From: Aquificota bacterium
GTDB lineage: Bacteria; Thermosulfidibacterota; Thermosulfidibacteria; Thermosulfidibacterales; B14-G1
Reading direction: 5' to 3'
Assembly: GCA_015486015.1 (NCBI GenBank)
Contig: WFSL01000024.1
Span: 62,001 to 126,000, forward strand
DNA: 64,000 nucleotides
Shown here: one piece after another, positions 37,593-45,683 of the stretch
Position numbering within the stretch: the first letter of the stretch is position 1
Layout of the letters: every line of letters begins with the position of its first letter
Position numbers and translations under genes: made by a program
The notes under the pieces: model-generated
The model's database searches: none
The model's input: the letters and a program-made list of their open reading frames with translations, nothing else
What the model was told of the DNA's origin: nothing

Positions 37593-38663
37593 ATGAAGAT
37601 AAAGGATCTCTCTACTTATGACTTGGACAGGAGCTACTATGAGAACTTCCAGAATGGACCAAGGTCTTTGGAGGGGATCCCTTCTTGGTCTCCAGCGCCT
37701 TCATTTTCCTTTTTGGACTTTCGCCTCAACTCCCCCTTGGGGATACCGGCAGGGCTTCTCCTAAACGCTAAGTGGGTAGAGCTATATGCTTCCTTGGGGT
37801 TTGATGTCCTTACCTATAAGACTGTAAGGAGCCGTAGCTATCCTGTCCATCCTTGGCCCAACTGCCTCTTTGTGAAGGTGGGGATGATGGAACCTCGAGG
37901 CCTTCCCCCTTATGTTTTGGCCCCCAGGGACTGGGAGCCCCCATCCCCCAAGCAGGTTACCATCACCAATTCCTTTGGGATGCCCAGTCTGGATCCTAAG
38001 GGGTGGCAGGAGGATGTGGAACGTGCAAAGGGGGCTCTGAGAGAGGGGCAGCTCCTTATTGTGAGTGTGGCAGGCACCTTTGAGGATACGCAGAGCAAGC
38101 TTGTGGAAGATTTTGTACGGGTAGCCGCTATGGCTATGGAGGCGGGGGCCCCAGCCGTTGAGCTTAACCTCTCCTGTCCAAATGTGGCTGGTGGGGAAGG
38201 GGCCATTTATACTGATGCCGAATTGGCAGGGTGGGTAGTAAGAGAGGTAAAGAGGGTTCTCAATGGGGTTCCCCTGTTCATCAAGGTAGGTTTTCTCTTG
38301 GGAGAGGAGCTGAGGGAGCTTATGAGATCTGTCGCACCATGGGCAGAAGGGTTAGTGGGCATAAATTCTGTGGCCCTTCCTGTGTTGGACGATGAGGGAG
38401 TGCCCCCGTTGGGACCGGGGAGGGAGGTAAGTGGTGTGTGTGGTTGGGCAATCAGACGGTGTGGCCTTGCCTTTGTACGGGAGGCTACAGCACTCAAGGA
38501 GAGGGAAGGGTATGATTTGGTGATATGCGGTTGCGGAGGGGTGATGGAACCTGCGGATGTTTCAGAGTACATGAATGAGGGTGTCCAGGTGGTCTTTACC
38601 TGTACCGGTGCTATGTTCAATCCCTATCTTGCTCTGGAGTATAAAGGGATAGGGGGCTTATAG
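37593..38663 (+). CDS. pyrD: Dihydroorotate dehydrogenase, class 1A-like
   Basis: FMN enzyme that oxidises dihydroorotate to orotate in pyrimidine synthesis, 356 aa. The FMN-site Lys is in LTYKTVRS. The substrate-binding TITNSFGMPS corresponds to NSMGLPN of class 1A enzymes, and NLSCPN carries the catalytic Cys base. IKVGFL and CGCGGV follow. The Cys base places it with class 1 rather than membrane-bound class 2 (Ser); no electron-transfer subunit (PyrK) is adjacent. It is divergent enough that another FMN oxidoreductase role is possible. The GGGAGGAGG site before the ATG is strong, and a methyltransferase gene follows after 5 bp. Confidence 0.8.
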   Translation: MKIKDLSTYDLDRSYYENFQNGPRSLEGIPSWSPAPSFSFLDFRLNSPLGIPAGLLLNAKWVELYASLGFDVLTYKTVRSRSYPVHPWPNCLFVKVGMMEPRGLPPYVLAPRDWEPPSPKQVTITNSFGMPSLDPKGWQEDVERAKGALREGQLLIVSVAGTFEDTQSKLVEDFVRVAAMAMEAGAPAVELNLSCPNVAGGEGAIYTDAELAGWVVREVKRVLNGVPLFIKVGFLLGEELRELMRSVAPWAEGLVGINSVALPVLDDEGVPPLGPGREVSGVCGWAIRRCGLAFVREATALKEREGYDLVICGCGGVMEPADVSEYMNEGVQVVFTCTGAMFNPYLALEYKGIGGL

Positions 38664-38668
38664 GTTTA

Positions 38669-39310
38669 TTGGGAAGGTACCCATTGTTGAAAGGGAAGCG
38701 AGACTCTATTCGGCGCGTGGTGGAAGGGATATTGGATTATTGCCAACCCCGTAGGGTACTGGTGGTTCCCTGTGCGGAGAGCGGCAAAAAGAGCATCTGG
38801 TTTCTGCCTGAAATTTACTCCAAGGGCATTCAAGTAGTTGGTGCTGACATATCCCCATCTATGCTTAGGAAAGAGTGGGGCTGGTTGATACCAGATGTAC
38901 CGCTGGTAGTATGTGACATAAGGGCTCTTCCGTTCAGGGAGAACAGCTTTGACCTTGTGATGAATCAGAGGTTCATTTGCCATTTCCCAAGGGAATTCAG
39001 AAGAGGGGCCCTTGCGGAGATGGGGAGGGTAACCTCAGGGTTCCTGTTTATCCATTATGAGAGCAAGCATACCTTTAAATACATCTCCCGTAAACTCAGG
39101 CAAAAACTGGGCTTAAGGAGGAGATCCCCCAGAACCTTCCATGGAGGGGATTTTGACTGGAAAAGCACTAAACACCCGTTGGGCCATGTAAAGCTGAGCG
39201 ATAGGGAGACCAAGAGGGAGTTAGAAGAGGCGGGATTCCAGGTGGTAAAGGTGAAGCCCCTGTTTCCCCTTTTGTCCGATAGGTGGTTCTATTTGGCCAG
39301 GAAGGGGTGA
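38669..39310 (+). CDS. Class I SAM-dependent methyltransferase of unknown target
   Basis: 213 aa Rossmann-fold methyltransferase. The SAM-binding region reads RRVLVVPCAESGKKS (residues 29-43), with the acidic residue in VVGADISPSML near 62, motif II CDIRALPF near 88 and SFDLVMNQRFICHFP near 97. The glycine-rich motif I is unusual (PCAESGKKS instead of GxGxG). The substrate is not evident. It starts with TTG only 5 bp after pyrD and is likely co-transcribed. The C-terminus is Arg/Lys-rich (KLRQKLGLRRRS), which could contact nucleic acid or acidic lipid. Confidence 0.75.
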   Translation: MGRYPLLKGKRDSIRRVVEGILDYCQPRRVLVVPCAESGKKSIWFLPEIYSKGIQVVGADISPSMLRKEWGWLIPDVPLVVCDIRALPFRENSFDLVMNQRFICHFPREFRRGALAEMGRVTSGFLFIHYESKHTFKYISRKLRQKLGLRRRSPRTFHGGDFDWKSTKHPLGHVKLSDRETKRELEEAGFQVVKVKPLFPLLSDRWFYLARKG

Positions 39311-39402
39311 TACGATTAGACTTGAGGCATAGATGAGGATAATAAAACCTTCTATAATTGCGGTGAGGATTTGGTGGATACTGTGGGTTTTGGAGAAGAG
39401 CC

Positions 39403-40734
39403 GTGGTGAAGGGTAACGCCAGGATCTTGCTGGTAGATGATGAACCCCATTTTTGCAAGGTGATGGCTATACATCTGGCCGATGAGGGCTACATTGTAGC
39501 TACGGCCACCAGCGGGGAAGAGGCCTTGGAGCGTCTTAGGGGTGGGGAGTATCATTTAGTGATCACGGATCTTAAAATGCCAGGGATGGATGGTTTGGCC
39601 TTGTTGGAGCACATCAGGGACCTTTCGGCTACCCTTCCTGTTATTGTGCTTACGGCCTATGGTACTGTGGACACGGCAGTCCAGGCTATGAAGCTTGGGG
39701 CCTTCGATTACATCCTTAAGCCCGTGGATGTGGATGAGCTAAAGATGGTGGTGGCCAGGGCCCTTCGTGTCCAAGAGATCACAAGGGAGAATCTGGCCCT
39801 GAAGGATTCTCTTAGCGCCTTTTATCGAGATTTTTCTCTGGTAGCAGAGAGCCGAGCTATGCAGAATTTATTGCCCCTTGTGCTAAGGGCTTCTCAGGTG
39901 GATAGCCCCCTTTTACTCAGGGGTGAGACAGGGGTGGGCAAGGAGCTGCTGGCCCGGGTGATTCACGCCAGTGGCACTCGAAAAGGGGGCCCTTTTACCC
40001 TATTGGACTGTGCTTCCTTAGAGCCTTATAAGGTTGAGGAGGTCCTTTTCAGTGGGGAAGGAGGAAAACCCGGCAAGGTCCAGTTAGCTTGGGGAGGTAC
40101 CTTGCTTTTGGACCAGGTGGATGAGCTCTCTTCTGGGGCTCAGGCCAAACTTCTGCGATTTCTGGAGGAACAGCGGGTCCCAAACGAGCCCTATGTGAGG
40201 ATTATAGCCACCACTACCAGGGATCTGGATAGGCTTGTAAAGGATGGAAAGTTTCGTAGGGATCTCTTCTACCGCCTGAGGGTTCTGGATCTCTTTATTC
40301 CCCCTTTGAGGGAGAGGAAAGAGGACATACCACCTCTGGTGGACCATTTTATCAAGAAGTACAATGCCCGTTTGGGAACTTGGGTGGAGCGGGCCTCGGC
40401 TGGTGCCTTGGACATTTTGATTTCCCATTCTTGGCCGGGGAATGTGAGGGAGCTGGAGAATGTAGTGGAAAGTGCTTTGGCCTTTTGCGAAGAAGACGAA
40501 AGGGTTATAACGGAGAGGCATCTGCCATCCTGGCTTTGGGATACCAGAGGCTCTGTCGCCCCTTCAGGTTCCCTTATAGAGGCCGTGGAGGGCCTGGAAA
40601 AAGAGATGATCACCAAGGCTTTGAGAGAGTGTGGCGGCAACCAAACTCGGGCGTCACAAAGGCTGGGCATCACCAGGAGGATGCTTCAGTATAAGATGAA
40701 AAAGTATGGCATCAGGCCCCGAAAGGTGGTATAA
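39403..40734 (+). CDS. NtrC-family response regulator with degenerate AAA+ domain
   Basis: 443 aa. The receiver (1-118) has VDDEPHF, phospho-Asp56 in LVITDLKMPG and Lys in ILKPVD. The AAA+ domain keeps Walker A GETGVGKE (174-181), arginine-finger segment FRRDLFYRL and HSWPGNVRELENVV. The GAFTGA loop that contacts sigma-54 is absent (residues about 207-230 read VEEVLFSGEGGKPGKV), and Walker B is LLLDQVDE with Gln238 in place of Glu. The C-terminal Fis-type helix-turn-helix is intact (NQTRASQRLGITRRML). So DNA binding and phosphorylation are likely kept, but sigma-54 activation and normal ATP hydrolysis are not. Some such proteins (TyrR, R. capsulatus NtrC) act with sigma-70. Confidence 0.88.
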   Translation: MVKGNARILLVDDEPHFCKVMAIHLADEGYIVATATSGEEALERLRGGEYHLVITDLKMPGMDGLALLEHIRDLSATLPVIVLTAYGTVDTAVQAMKLGAFDYILKPVDVDELKMVVARALRVQEITRENLALKDSLSAFYRDFSLVAESRAMQNLLPLVLRASQVDSPLLLRGETGVGKELLARVIHASGTRKGGPFTLLDCASLEPYKVEEVLFSGEGGKPGKVQLAWGGTLLLDQVDELSSGAQAKLLRFLEEQRVPNEPYVRIIATTTRDLDRLVKDGKFRRDLFYRLRVLDLFIPPLRERKEDIPPLVDHFIKKYNARLGTWVERASAGALDILISHSWPGNVRELENVVESALAFCEEDERVITERHLPSWLWDTRGSVAPSGSLIEAVEGLEKEMITKALRECGGNQTRASQRLGITRRMLQYKMKKYGIRPRKVV

Positions 40735-40767
40735 AGATTTTGTTTTTTTACCTAATTGAGTTTTCAG

Positions 40768-41955
40768 ATGGAGAGAACGAGATTATCCCCCAATGTGCTT
40801 GCCCTGGGGGTGGTAAGCTTCTTTAATGATGTCTCCAGTGAAATGATCTATCCCCTCTTGCCCCTTTTTATTACAGGGGTGTTAGGGGCTGGGGCCTCCG
40901 CCGTTGGCGCCATAGAGGGTGTGGCGGAAGCGATATTGAGCTTCTCCAACGTTTTGTCAGGCTCCCTTAGTAATGAAGTTAAGCGTAAGAAACCCTTCAT
41001 CCTGACAGGCTATTTGATAGCCAATGCAGCTCGGCCTCTTATGGGAATTGCCTGCCATTGGGGACATATCATGGGGCTAAGGGCCTCCGATAGGCTTGGA
41101 AAGGGCCTCAGAACACCCCCAAGGGACGGATTAATTGCCCTTTCAGTCTCCCCAGAGGATAGGGGAGCCGCCTTTGGGTTTCAGAGAGGTATGGACAATG
41201 CGGGTGCTTTTATAGGGCCGCTTGTGGCTTTTTTATTTCTACTCCATTGGCACAGCTTGAGGCACCTTTTTCTGTTGGCCGCCGTGCCTGGAGTTATTAC
41301 GGTGTTAGTGGTGGTCTTCTGGGTTAGTGAAGCGGAGCCATTAAAGGCTAATTCGACTCTCCTCCGGGTTGTGGGAGATGAAGGGATCTCCTTTGAAGGG
41401 GGGAAAGGCCCAGGCAGGGGGGTGCTTTTCTATCTCGGGGCCCTGGGTCTCTTCTCCCTGGGGAACTCATCGGACGCATTTCTCATGCTCAGGGCTGGAG
41501 AATTGGGCTTTGCCACCTCTGCCATCCCCCTTTTGTGGACGGCCCTTCATGCCTCTCGGGCCTTTTTTTCCTTTCCTGGTGGACTATTGGCAGATCGTTG
41601 GGGGAGGAGAGAGGTGCTCCTGGGAGGCTGGGCGATCTATGGTGGGGTTTATTTGGCTTTGGCTATAAACCGTTCACACACCATTTTTTGGTTCCTTCTT
41701 AGCATTTATGGCCTTTACTATGGCCTCACAGAGGGGGCTGAAAGGGCCTTACTCTCGGAGCTGGTTCCCTCCCATGCCATGGATAAGGGCTTCGGTTGGT
41801 TTCATGGCATCAAGGGCCTGGCCTTGCTTTCCGGCAATCTTCTCTTTGGCTATCTGTGGCAGCGCTGGGGTGCTGGTACAGCCTTTGCAGAGGGTGTAGT
41901 ATGTTCCATGCTTGCAGTTCCCTTGTTGCTGAGGGTGGAAAGAGGCAAAGCATGA
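40768..41955 (+). CDS. Major facilitator superfamily transporter
   Basis: About 395 aa with 11-12 predicted membrane helices. The N-terminal half begins VLALGVVSFFNDVSSEMIYP, and the cytoplasmic loops show ASDRLGKGLRTPPRD (residue 110 on) and GGLLADRWGRREVLLGG (about 275), a match to the MFS loop signature. This subgroup is usually annotated as a drug or metabolite efflux permease; the substrate is unknown. The start could be TTG 40756 or ATG 40768; neither has a strong ribosome binding site. Its stop overlaps lgt by 4 bp, so lgt is translationally coupled to it. Confidence 0.85.
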   Translation: MERTRLSPNVLALGVVSFFNDVSSEMIYPLLPLFITGVLGAGASAVGAIEGVAEAILSFSNVLSGSLSNEVKRKKPFILTGYLIANAARPLMGIACHWGHIMGLRASDRLGKGLRTPPRDGLIALSVSPEDRGAAFGFQRGMDNAGAFIGPLVAFLFLLHWHSLRHLFLLAAVPGVITVLVVVFWVSEAEPLKANSTLLRVVGDEGISFEGGKGPGRGVLFYLGALGLFSLGNSSDAFLMLRAGELGFATSAIPLLWTALHASRAFFSFPGGLLADRWGRREVLLGGWAIYGGVYLALAINRSHTIFWFLLSIYGLYYGLTEGAERALLSELVPSHAMDKGFGWFHGIKGLALLSGNLLFGYLWQRWGAGTAFAEGVVCSMLAVPLLLRVERGKA

Positions 41956-42725
41956 TCGCTTATCCCAAGATCAATCCAGTTATAGTTAAGTTGGGACCTT
42001 TCCAGATCCGGTGGTACGGTGTGATGTACCTCTTGGGCTTCTTTTTTGGGTACTTGCTCCTCAAAAGGGTGGTGAGGGAAAGGGGGATAGGAATCACGGG
42101 CAGGCAACTCGAGGGGCTTTTGGAGGCAGTGGTCCTGGGGGTGATCATAGGAGGCAGATTAGGGTATGTCCTCTTTTACAACCTGCCTTATTATCTTCAT
42201 CATCCTTTGGAGATACCGGCTTTCTGGCATGGTGGCATGTCCTTTCATGGTGGTCTTCTGGGTACCCTGATAGTCGGTTGGATTTACTGTAAGAGAAAGG
42301 GGTTAGATTTCTGGGAGATGGCGGATTCAGTGGTGGTTGTGGTCCCAATAGGGTTAGGCCTTGGAAGGCTGGGGAATTTCATAAACGGGGAATTATACGG
42401 TAGGGTGACTAATCTTCCTTGGGGTATGGTATTTCCTGGGGCAGGCCCCCTTCCCAGACATCCATCCCAGATCTATGAGTTTTTGTTGGAGGGGGTGGTG
42501 CTTTTCAGCATTCTGTGGTCCTTAAGGAAGCGCCTTTGGCCTAAGGGATACCTATTGGCCCTGTTTCTGGTGCTCTATGGGGTATTTAGGATATTTGTGG
42601 AGTGCTTTCGCCAGCCCGATCCCCAATTGGGGTTTATTATAGACCACATCACCATGGGGCAGATCCTGTCTTCAGGTATGGTTTTGGCAGGTTTGATTCT
42701 CTTTTTCGTCAGACGTTCCTTTTAA
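41952..42725 (+). CDS. lgt: Prolipoprotein diacylglyceryl transferase
   Basis: Inner-membrane enzyme that attaches diacylglycerol from phosphatidylglycerol to the lipobox Cys, 257 aa with about seven helices. Signatures are IRWYGVMYLLGF, HGGMSFHGGLLG (catalytic His region, near residue 97) and the Lgt signature GLGLGRLGNFINGELYGR near 135 with its conserved Arg and Asn. RHPSQIYEFLLEG is also typical. A much earlier in-frame start at 41796 lies inside the MFS gene and is rejected; the ATG at 41952 overlaps the MFS stop (ATGA). Confidence 0.96.
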   Translation: MIAYPKINPVIVKLGPFQIRWYGVMYLLGFFFGYLLLKRVVRERGIGITGRQLEGLLEAVVLGVIIGGRLGYVLFYNLPYYLHHPLEIPAFWHGGMSFHGGLLGTLIVGWIYCKRKGLDFWEMADSVVVVVPIGLGLGRLGNFINGELYGRVTNLPWGMVFPGAGPLPRHPSQIYEFLLEGVVLFSILWSLRKRLWPKGYLLALFLVLYGVFRIFVECFRQPDPQLGFIIDHITMGQILSSGMVLAGLILFFVRRSF

Positions 42726-42771
42726 TATAAACCATGTGTCCCTTGGGCTTATCTTTGGGGATTTTCCCTTT

Positions 42772-43590
42772 TCATGGGCTATTCTCTTTCCACGGCCATG
42801 GTCCAAACTTTCTTCCGTAAGCCTTTATAGTTCTTTTGATAATCTTGGGAGTGGCACCGTAGTCCCTTAGAAAACGCTCGACTTCCTTTTTGGAAAGGCG
42901 CGATGCCCTGTTCAGGGAGAAAAGGATCTGAGCGAGATTTACAGGAGCCCGAATGGGAAGAAGCTTGCAGCTAAAGTATCCCCCATCCAGATCTATAACA
43001 AAAAAGCCCTTTTTGTTTTCATTTACCAGGATGTTTCTGGCCCATAGGTCCGAGTGACAGAAGCAGGTAGAGTGTAAACGGCTGATAAAACAAGCTAAGT
43101 CTTCAAGGAAGGGGCCCCTCTCGGAGTCTTCCATCAAGGGGAAAACCCTGCTCACCCTCTCATACCCCTCCAGGTATTCTAAGATTAGGATGGATTTTCC
43201 ATTGCCAGGGAACCATTTTCTCTCTTCTATGGCCGCCAGGGGTTGAGGGACAGGGATGCCCAGAGAAAAGAGCCTCTGGGCCATGCAGTATTCTATAAGG
43301 GCTTTGGAAGGCAGAAACGCATGCAAGAGGCCAAGGCCCCTCCTTTTAGGGGCATAAAGCTTGACGATTCTCTTTCTATCGGTGTTTACTGTCATGCTCA
43401 CCTGACGGCCCCTACTTTTTTTCAAAGTATGGCTGTTTTTTTTCTTTGCTGAGGTGAGGGCAGTCATGAGGGATTCTATGTGGCCTTCGTCTTCCTTGTT
43501 GGATGATACAAGACGATAACCATTCCAAGCTCTCACCTTGGAATGGCTTCTGCAGGAAATCACATGGGGTATGCAAAAAATGAAATTCAT
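42772..43590 (-). CDS. Kdo/WaaP-family lipopolysaccharide kinase-like protein
   Basis: 272 aa with a protein-kinase-like fold. After a variable N-terminus, VKLYAPKRRGL marks the ATP-binding Lys region and ILILEYLEGYERV the hinge. The catalytic loop is CHSDLWARNILVNE (near residue 192), and FVIDLDGGYF supplies the metal-binding Asp. These match LPS core or Kdo kinases (KdkA, WaaP) that phosphorylate inner-core sugars at the inner-membrane surface. The true start may be later, for instance at MTALTSAKKK (residue 43), because the first 40 residues are not conserved-looking. It is convergent with lgt. Confidence 0.75.
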   Translation of the reverse strand: MNFIFCIPHVISCRSHSKVRAWNGYRLVSSNKEDEGHIESLMTALTSAKKKNSHTLKKSRGRQVSMTVNTDRKRIVKLYAPKRRGLGLLHAFLPSKALIEYCMAQRLFSLGIPVPQPLAAIEERKWFPGNGKSILILEYLEGYERVSRVFPLMEDSERGPFLEDLACFISRLHSTCFCHSDLWARNILVNENKKGFFVIDLDGGYFSCKLLPIRAPVNLAQILFSLNRASRLSKKEVERFLRDYGATPKIIKRTIKAYGRKFGPWPWKENSP

Positions 43591-43983
43591 TTCTATGCTA
43601 ATATGTTTAGTATAGCAAATTTCCTCTGATTATAGGTAGCTTCACCATGACCAGCCTCTCCTATAACTGTTCGATTTTATGGCCCTATTGTGCTCTTCCA
43701 CGATGCCGTATCTTTTGTTCCCTCCACGCATGTGCCACCTTTGCCCAGCTCCAGCTTTCTCATAGGGTATTAATCGTGTATCTACGCCTATGTTCTGAGC
43801 TTGCACAAATTTGTATTTACCACACAAAATCGTTCAGGTCAACAAATGACACGTTATTCATAGCTTGTACCTCTCTGTCTATGGGTATCTACACTTATCC
43901 ATGGGAGGGATATCAAGCGATGAGGCCCATTTAAGGATTGCACGGAATAAATTGGTAGGGTTAGTAAGGATCAGATGAATGTC
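43591..43983. other. AT-rich intergenic stretch without a convincing gene
   Basis: 393 bp between two minus-strand genes. Short protein-like pieces occur on the minus strand (for example IPIDREVQAMNNVSFVDLND from about 43897 down, and RGGNKRYGIVEEHNRAIKS about 43720-43664) in different frames, suggesting a decayed gene. A TGCTA/TAGCA inverted repeat lies near 43600. The region probably carries the promoter of the kinase gene, but I could not fix it. Confidence 0.35.
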
Positions 43984-44406
43984 TCAACCCACCAGTTGGA
44001 GTACCAGGCGCCTCTTGCGGGGGCGGTTGTCACACTCGACAAATACGATCTGCTGCCATGTGCCCAGGATGGGTTTTCTATCGGTAAAGGGGAATGAAAA
44101 CGAGGCCCCAAAGAGGGCAGATCGCACGTGGGAGAACCCATTCCCATCACCCCATGCACGGTCGTGGTGGTATGGTTGATCTCTGGGCACTAACCTCTCC
44201 ATGGCCTCTGAGAGGTCCCTGAGCACCCCCGACTCGTACTCGATGGTGGTGACCACGCCAGTGGACCCTGGTAGGATGAGGCAGGCAATACCAGATTCGA
44301 TCCTCGAATGCTCCAGTATCTCCCTCACCTTTGGGGTAAGATCCACTATGTGGCCGCTCCCTTTGGTACTCAGTTCTATGGTGTGGGTCTCTACTGCCAT
44401 ACCCAT
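43984..44406 (-). CDS. yjbQ: YjbQ/UPF0047 family protein
   Basis: 140 aa single-domain protein of the secondary thiamine-phosphate synthase enzyme family. Family motifs are [18 protein letters not shown] near residue 41, [20 protein letters not shown] near 76 and [32 protein letters not shown] closes the fold (cited within limits). The conserved His cluster likely binds metal. Some members show weak thiamin phosphate synthase activity, but the physiological role is not established. ATG 44406 or the ATG two codons later could be the start. It is divergent from the GNAT gene. Confidence 0.9.
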   Translation of the reverse strand: MGMAVETHTIELSTKGSGHIVDLTPKVREILEHSRIESGIACLILPGSTGVVTTIEYESGVLRDLSEAMERLVPRDQPYHHDRAWGDGNGFSHVRSALFGASFSFPFTDRKPILGTWQQIVFVECDNRPRKRRLVLQLVG

Positions 44407-44504
44407 CTTTTACTCATCTGGGCAGCAAAATTTCAACTGCCAGGTTGTTCGTTTGAAAATGGAAAGGTTTTCTTGAATAAGGGATTCTGGATAGGTGGAA
44501 TATA

Positions 44505-45080
44505 ATGGATGAGAGGATACTGAAGAGATATCCAAAGGATGTGGGGCTCCGTGACGGAGGCAAGGTGAGGTTGAGACCACTGAAGGAGGAAGATCTTGAG
44601 AAACTCTACGAGTTCTTCCTCACCAGCGTCACGGAGGATGACCATATGCTCCTCAGGGACAATGTGAAGGACTACTATGTGTTGGAGAAGTGGTGCAAAA
44701 ACATTGACTGCGACAGGGTCTTCCCTATTGTGGCTGAAGCGGGGGACGGCAGAATCATTGGCAATGCCACTCTTCACAAGAGGGAGTTTGGGTGGTCCAG
44801 GGCAGTGGCCAAGATCAGGGTGGTCACCTGCTCCGAGTGTAGGGGGATGGGGCTGGGGACGGCCATGATCAGAGAACTACTCGATGTTGCTCGTCTAATA
44901 GGGGTGGAAAAGGTGATGGCTGAGGCACTATCCAGCCAGAAAGGGGCAATGGATGCATTGGAGAAGCTGGGTTTCCAAAAGGCTGCCTGTATCCCTGGGC
45001 TCGCTAGCGACTATATGGGGCACAGCCACGATCTCTGCATATTCATTTATACAGTAAACCCGGAATGGGATGCCTTCTGA
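44505..45080 (+). CDS. GNAT-family N-acetyltransferase
   Basis: 191 aa acetyl-CoA-dependent acyltransferase. The N-terminus reads VRLRPLKEEDLEKLYEFF, typical of RimI/RimL-like enzymes. The acetyl-CoA pyrophosphate loop is ECRGMGLGTAMIRELLDVA near residue 113, followed by MAEALSSQKGAMDALEKLGF, the usual C-terminal GNAT helix. The acceptor is unknown. Its last 34 bp overlap the end of coaE on the opposite strand, so the two transcripts are antisense at their 3' ends. Confidence 0.87.
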   Translation: MDERILKRYPKDVGLRDGGKVRLRPLKEEDLEKLYEFFLTSVTEDDHMLLRDNVKDYYVLEKWCKNIDCDRVFPIVAEAGDGRIIGNATLHKREFGWSRAVAKIRVVTCSECRGMGLGTAMIRELLDVARLIGVEKVMAEALSSQKGAMDALEKLGFQKAACIPGLASDYMGHSHDLCIFIYTVNPEWDAF

Positions 45081-45682
45081 GCCAGAGCTGCCAGTTTCCC
45101 GTATATCTTTTCCACCTGCTTTCTGGTCTCTTGTAGGGTACCGGAGTTATCCACTACATAGTGGGCAAAAGGGAGTTTCTCATTTAAGGGCATTTGGTTC
45201 CTTAGCCTCTGTTCAGCACCTTGAAGATCCAGCCCATCTCTATCCATAAGGCGGGCGATCTGGACTTCTGTAGGCACCCACACCACAATCACCCTGTCCA
45301 TGTTCTTATGGAGCCCTGACTCTATGAGAAGGGGCACGTCAAAGATGATCAAGGCCCCTGGGTCCTCTCTTAGGATCCCTTCGGTAATCTCTCTCCTGAG
45401 TTGGATCACCTTAGGGTGAATGATGGCCTCTAAACGCCTCTTTGCATGATAATCGCGAAACACCAATCCTGCCAGCCGCTTCCTGTCTATATCCCCATCA
45501 GGGGTGAGGTAACCCTCACCGAAGGTCTCTACCACCTCCCTCCATCCAGGGGTGCCTGGTGCCACCACCCTCCTTGCCAGTTCGTCCGCATCGATCACGT
45601 AGGCCCCCAACTCTTGAAAGATGCGGGCCACCGTGGACTTTCCACTGGCTATTCCCCCTGTAAGGCCTACAATCAGCGCCAT
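45047..45682 (-). CDS. coaE: Dephospho-CoA kinase
   Basis: Last step of coenzyme A synthesis, 211 aa. The P-loop is GLTGGIASGKSTVARIF at the N-terminus. The substrate-binding region has VIDADELARRVVAPGTPGW near residue 33 and DVPLLIESGLH near 114, with the lid Arg in RLMDRDGLDLQGAEQRLRNQMP. 211 aa is usual. It lies one base downstream of polA on the same strand, a common coaE-polA pairing, and overlaps the convergent GNAT gene by 34 bp. Confidence 0.96.
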   Translation of the reverse strand: MALIVGLTGGIASGKSTVARIFQELGAYVIDADELARRVVAPGTPGWREVVETFGEGYLTPDGDIDRKRLAGLVFRDYHAKRRLEAIIHPKVIQLRREITEGILREDPGALIIFDVPLLIESGLHKNMDRVIVVWVPTEVQIARLMDRDGLDLQGAEQRLRNQMPLNEKLPFAHYVVDNSGTLQETRKQVEKIYGKLAALAQKASHSGFTV

Positions 45683-45683
45683 C

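Noticed and set aside
41796-41951. N-terminal extension of lgt by 52 residues
   Set aside because: It would lie within the MFS gene in another frame and add a Cys/Trp-rich segment foreign to Lgt; the ATG at 41952 overlaps the MFS stop in the usual way.
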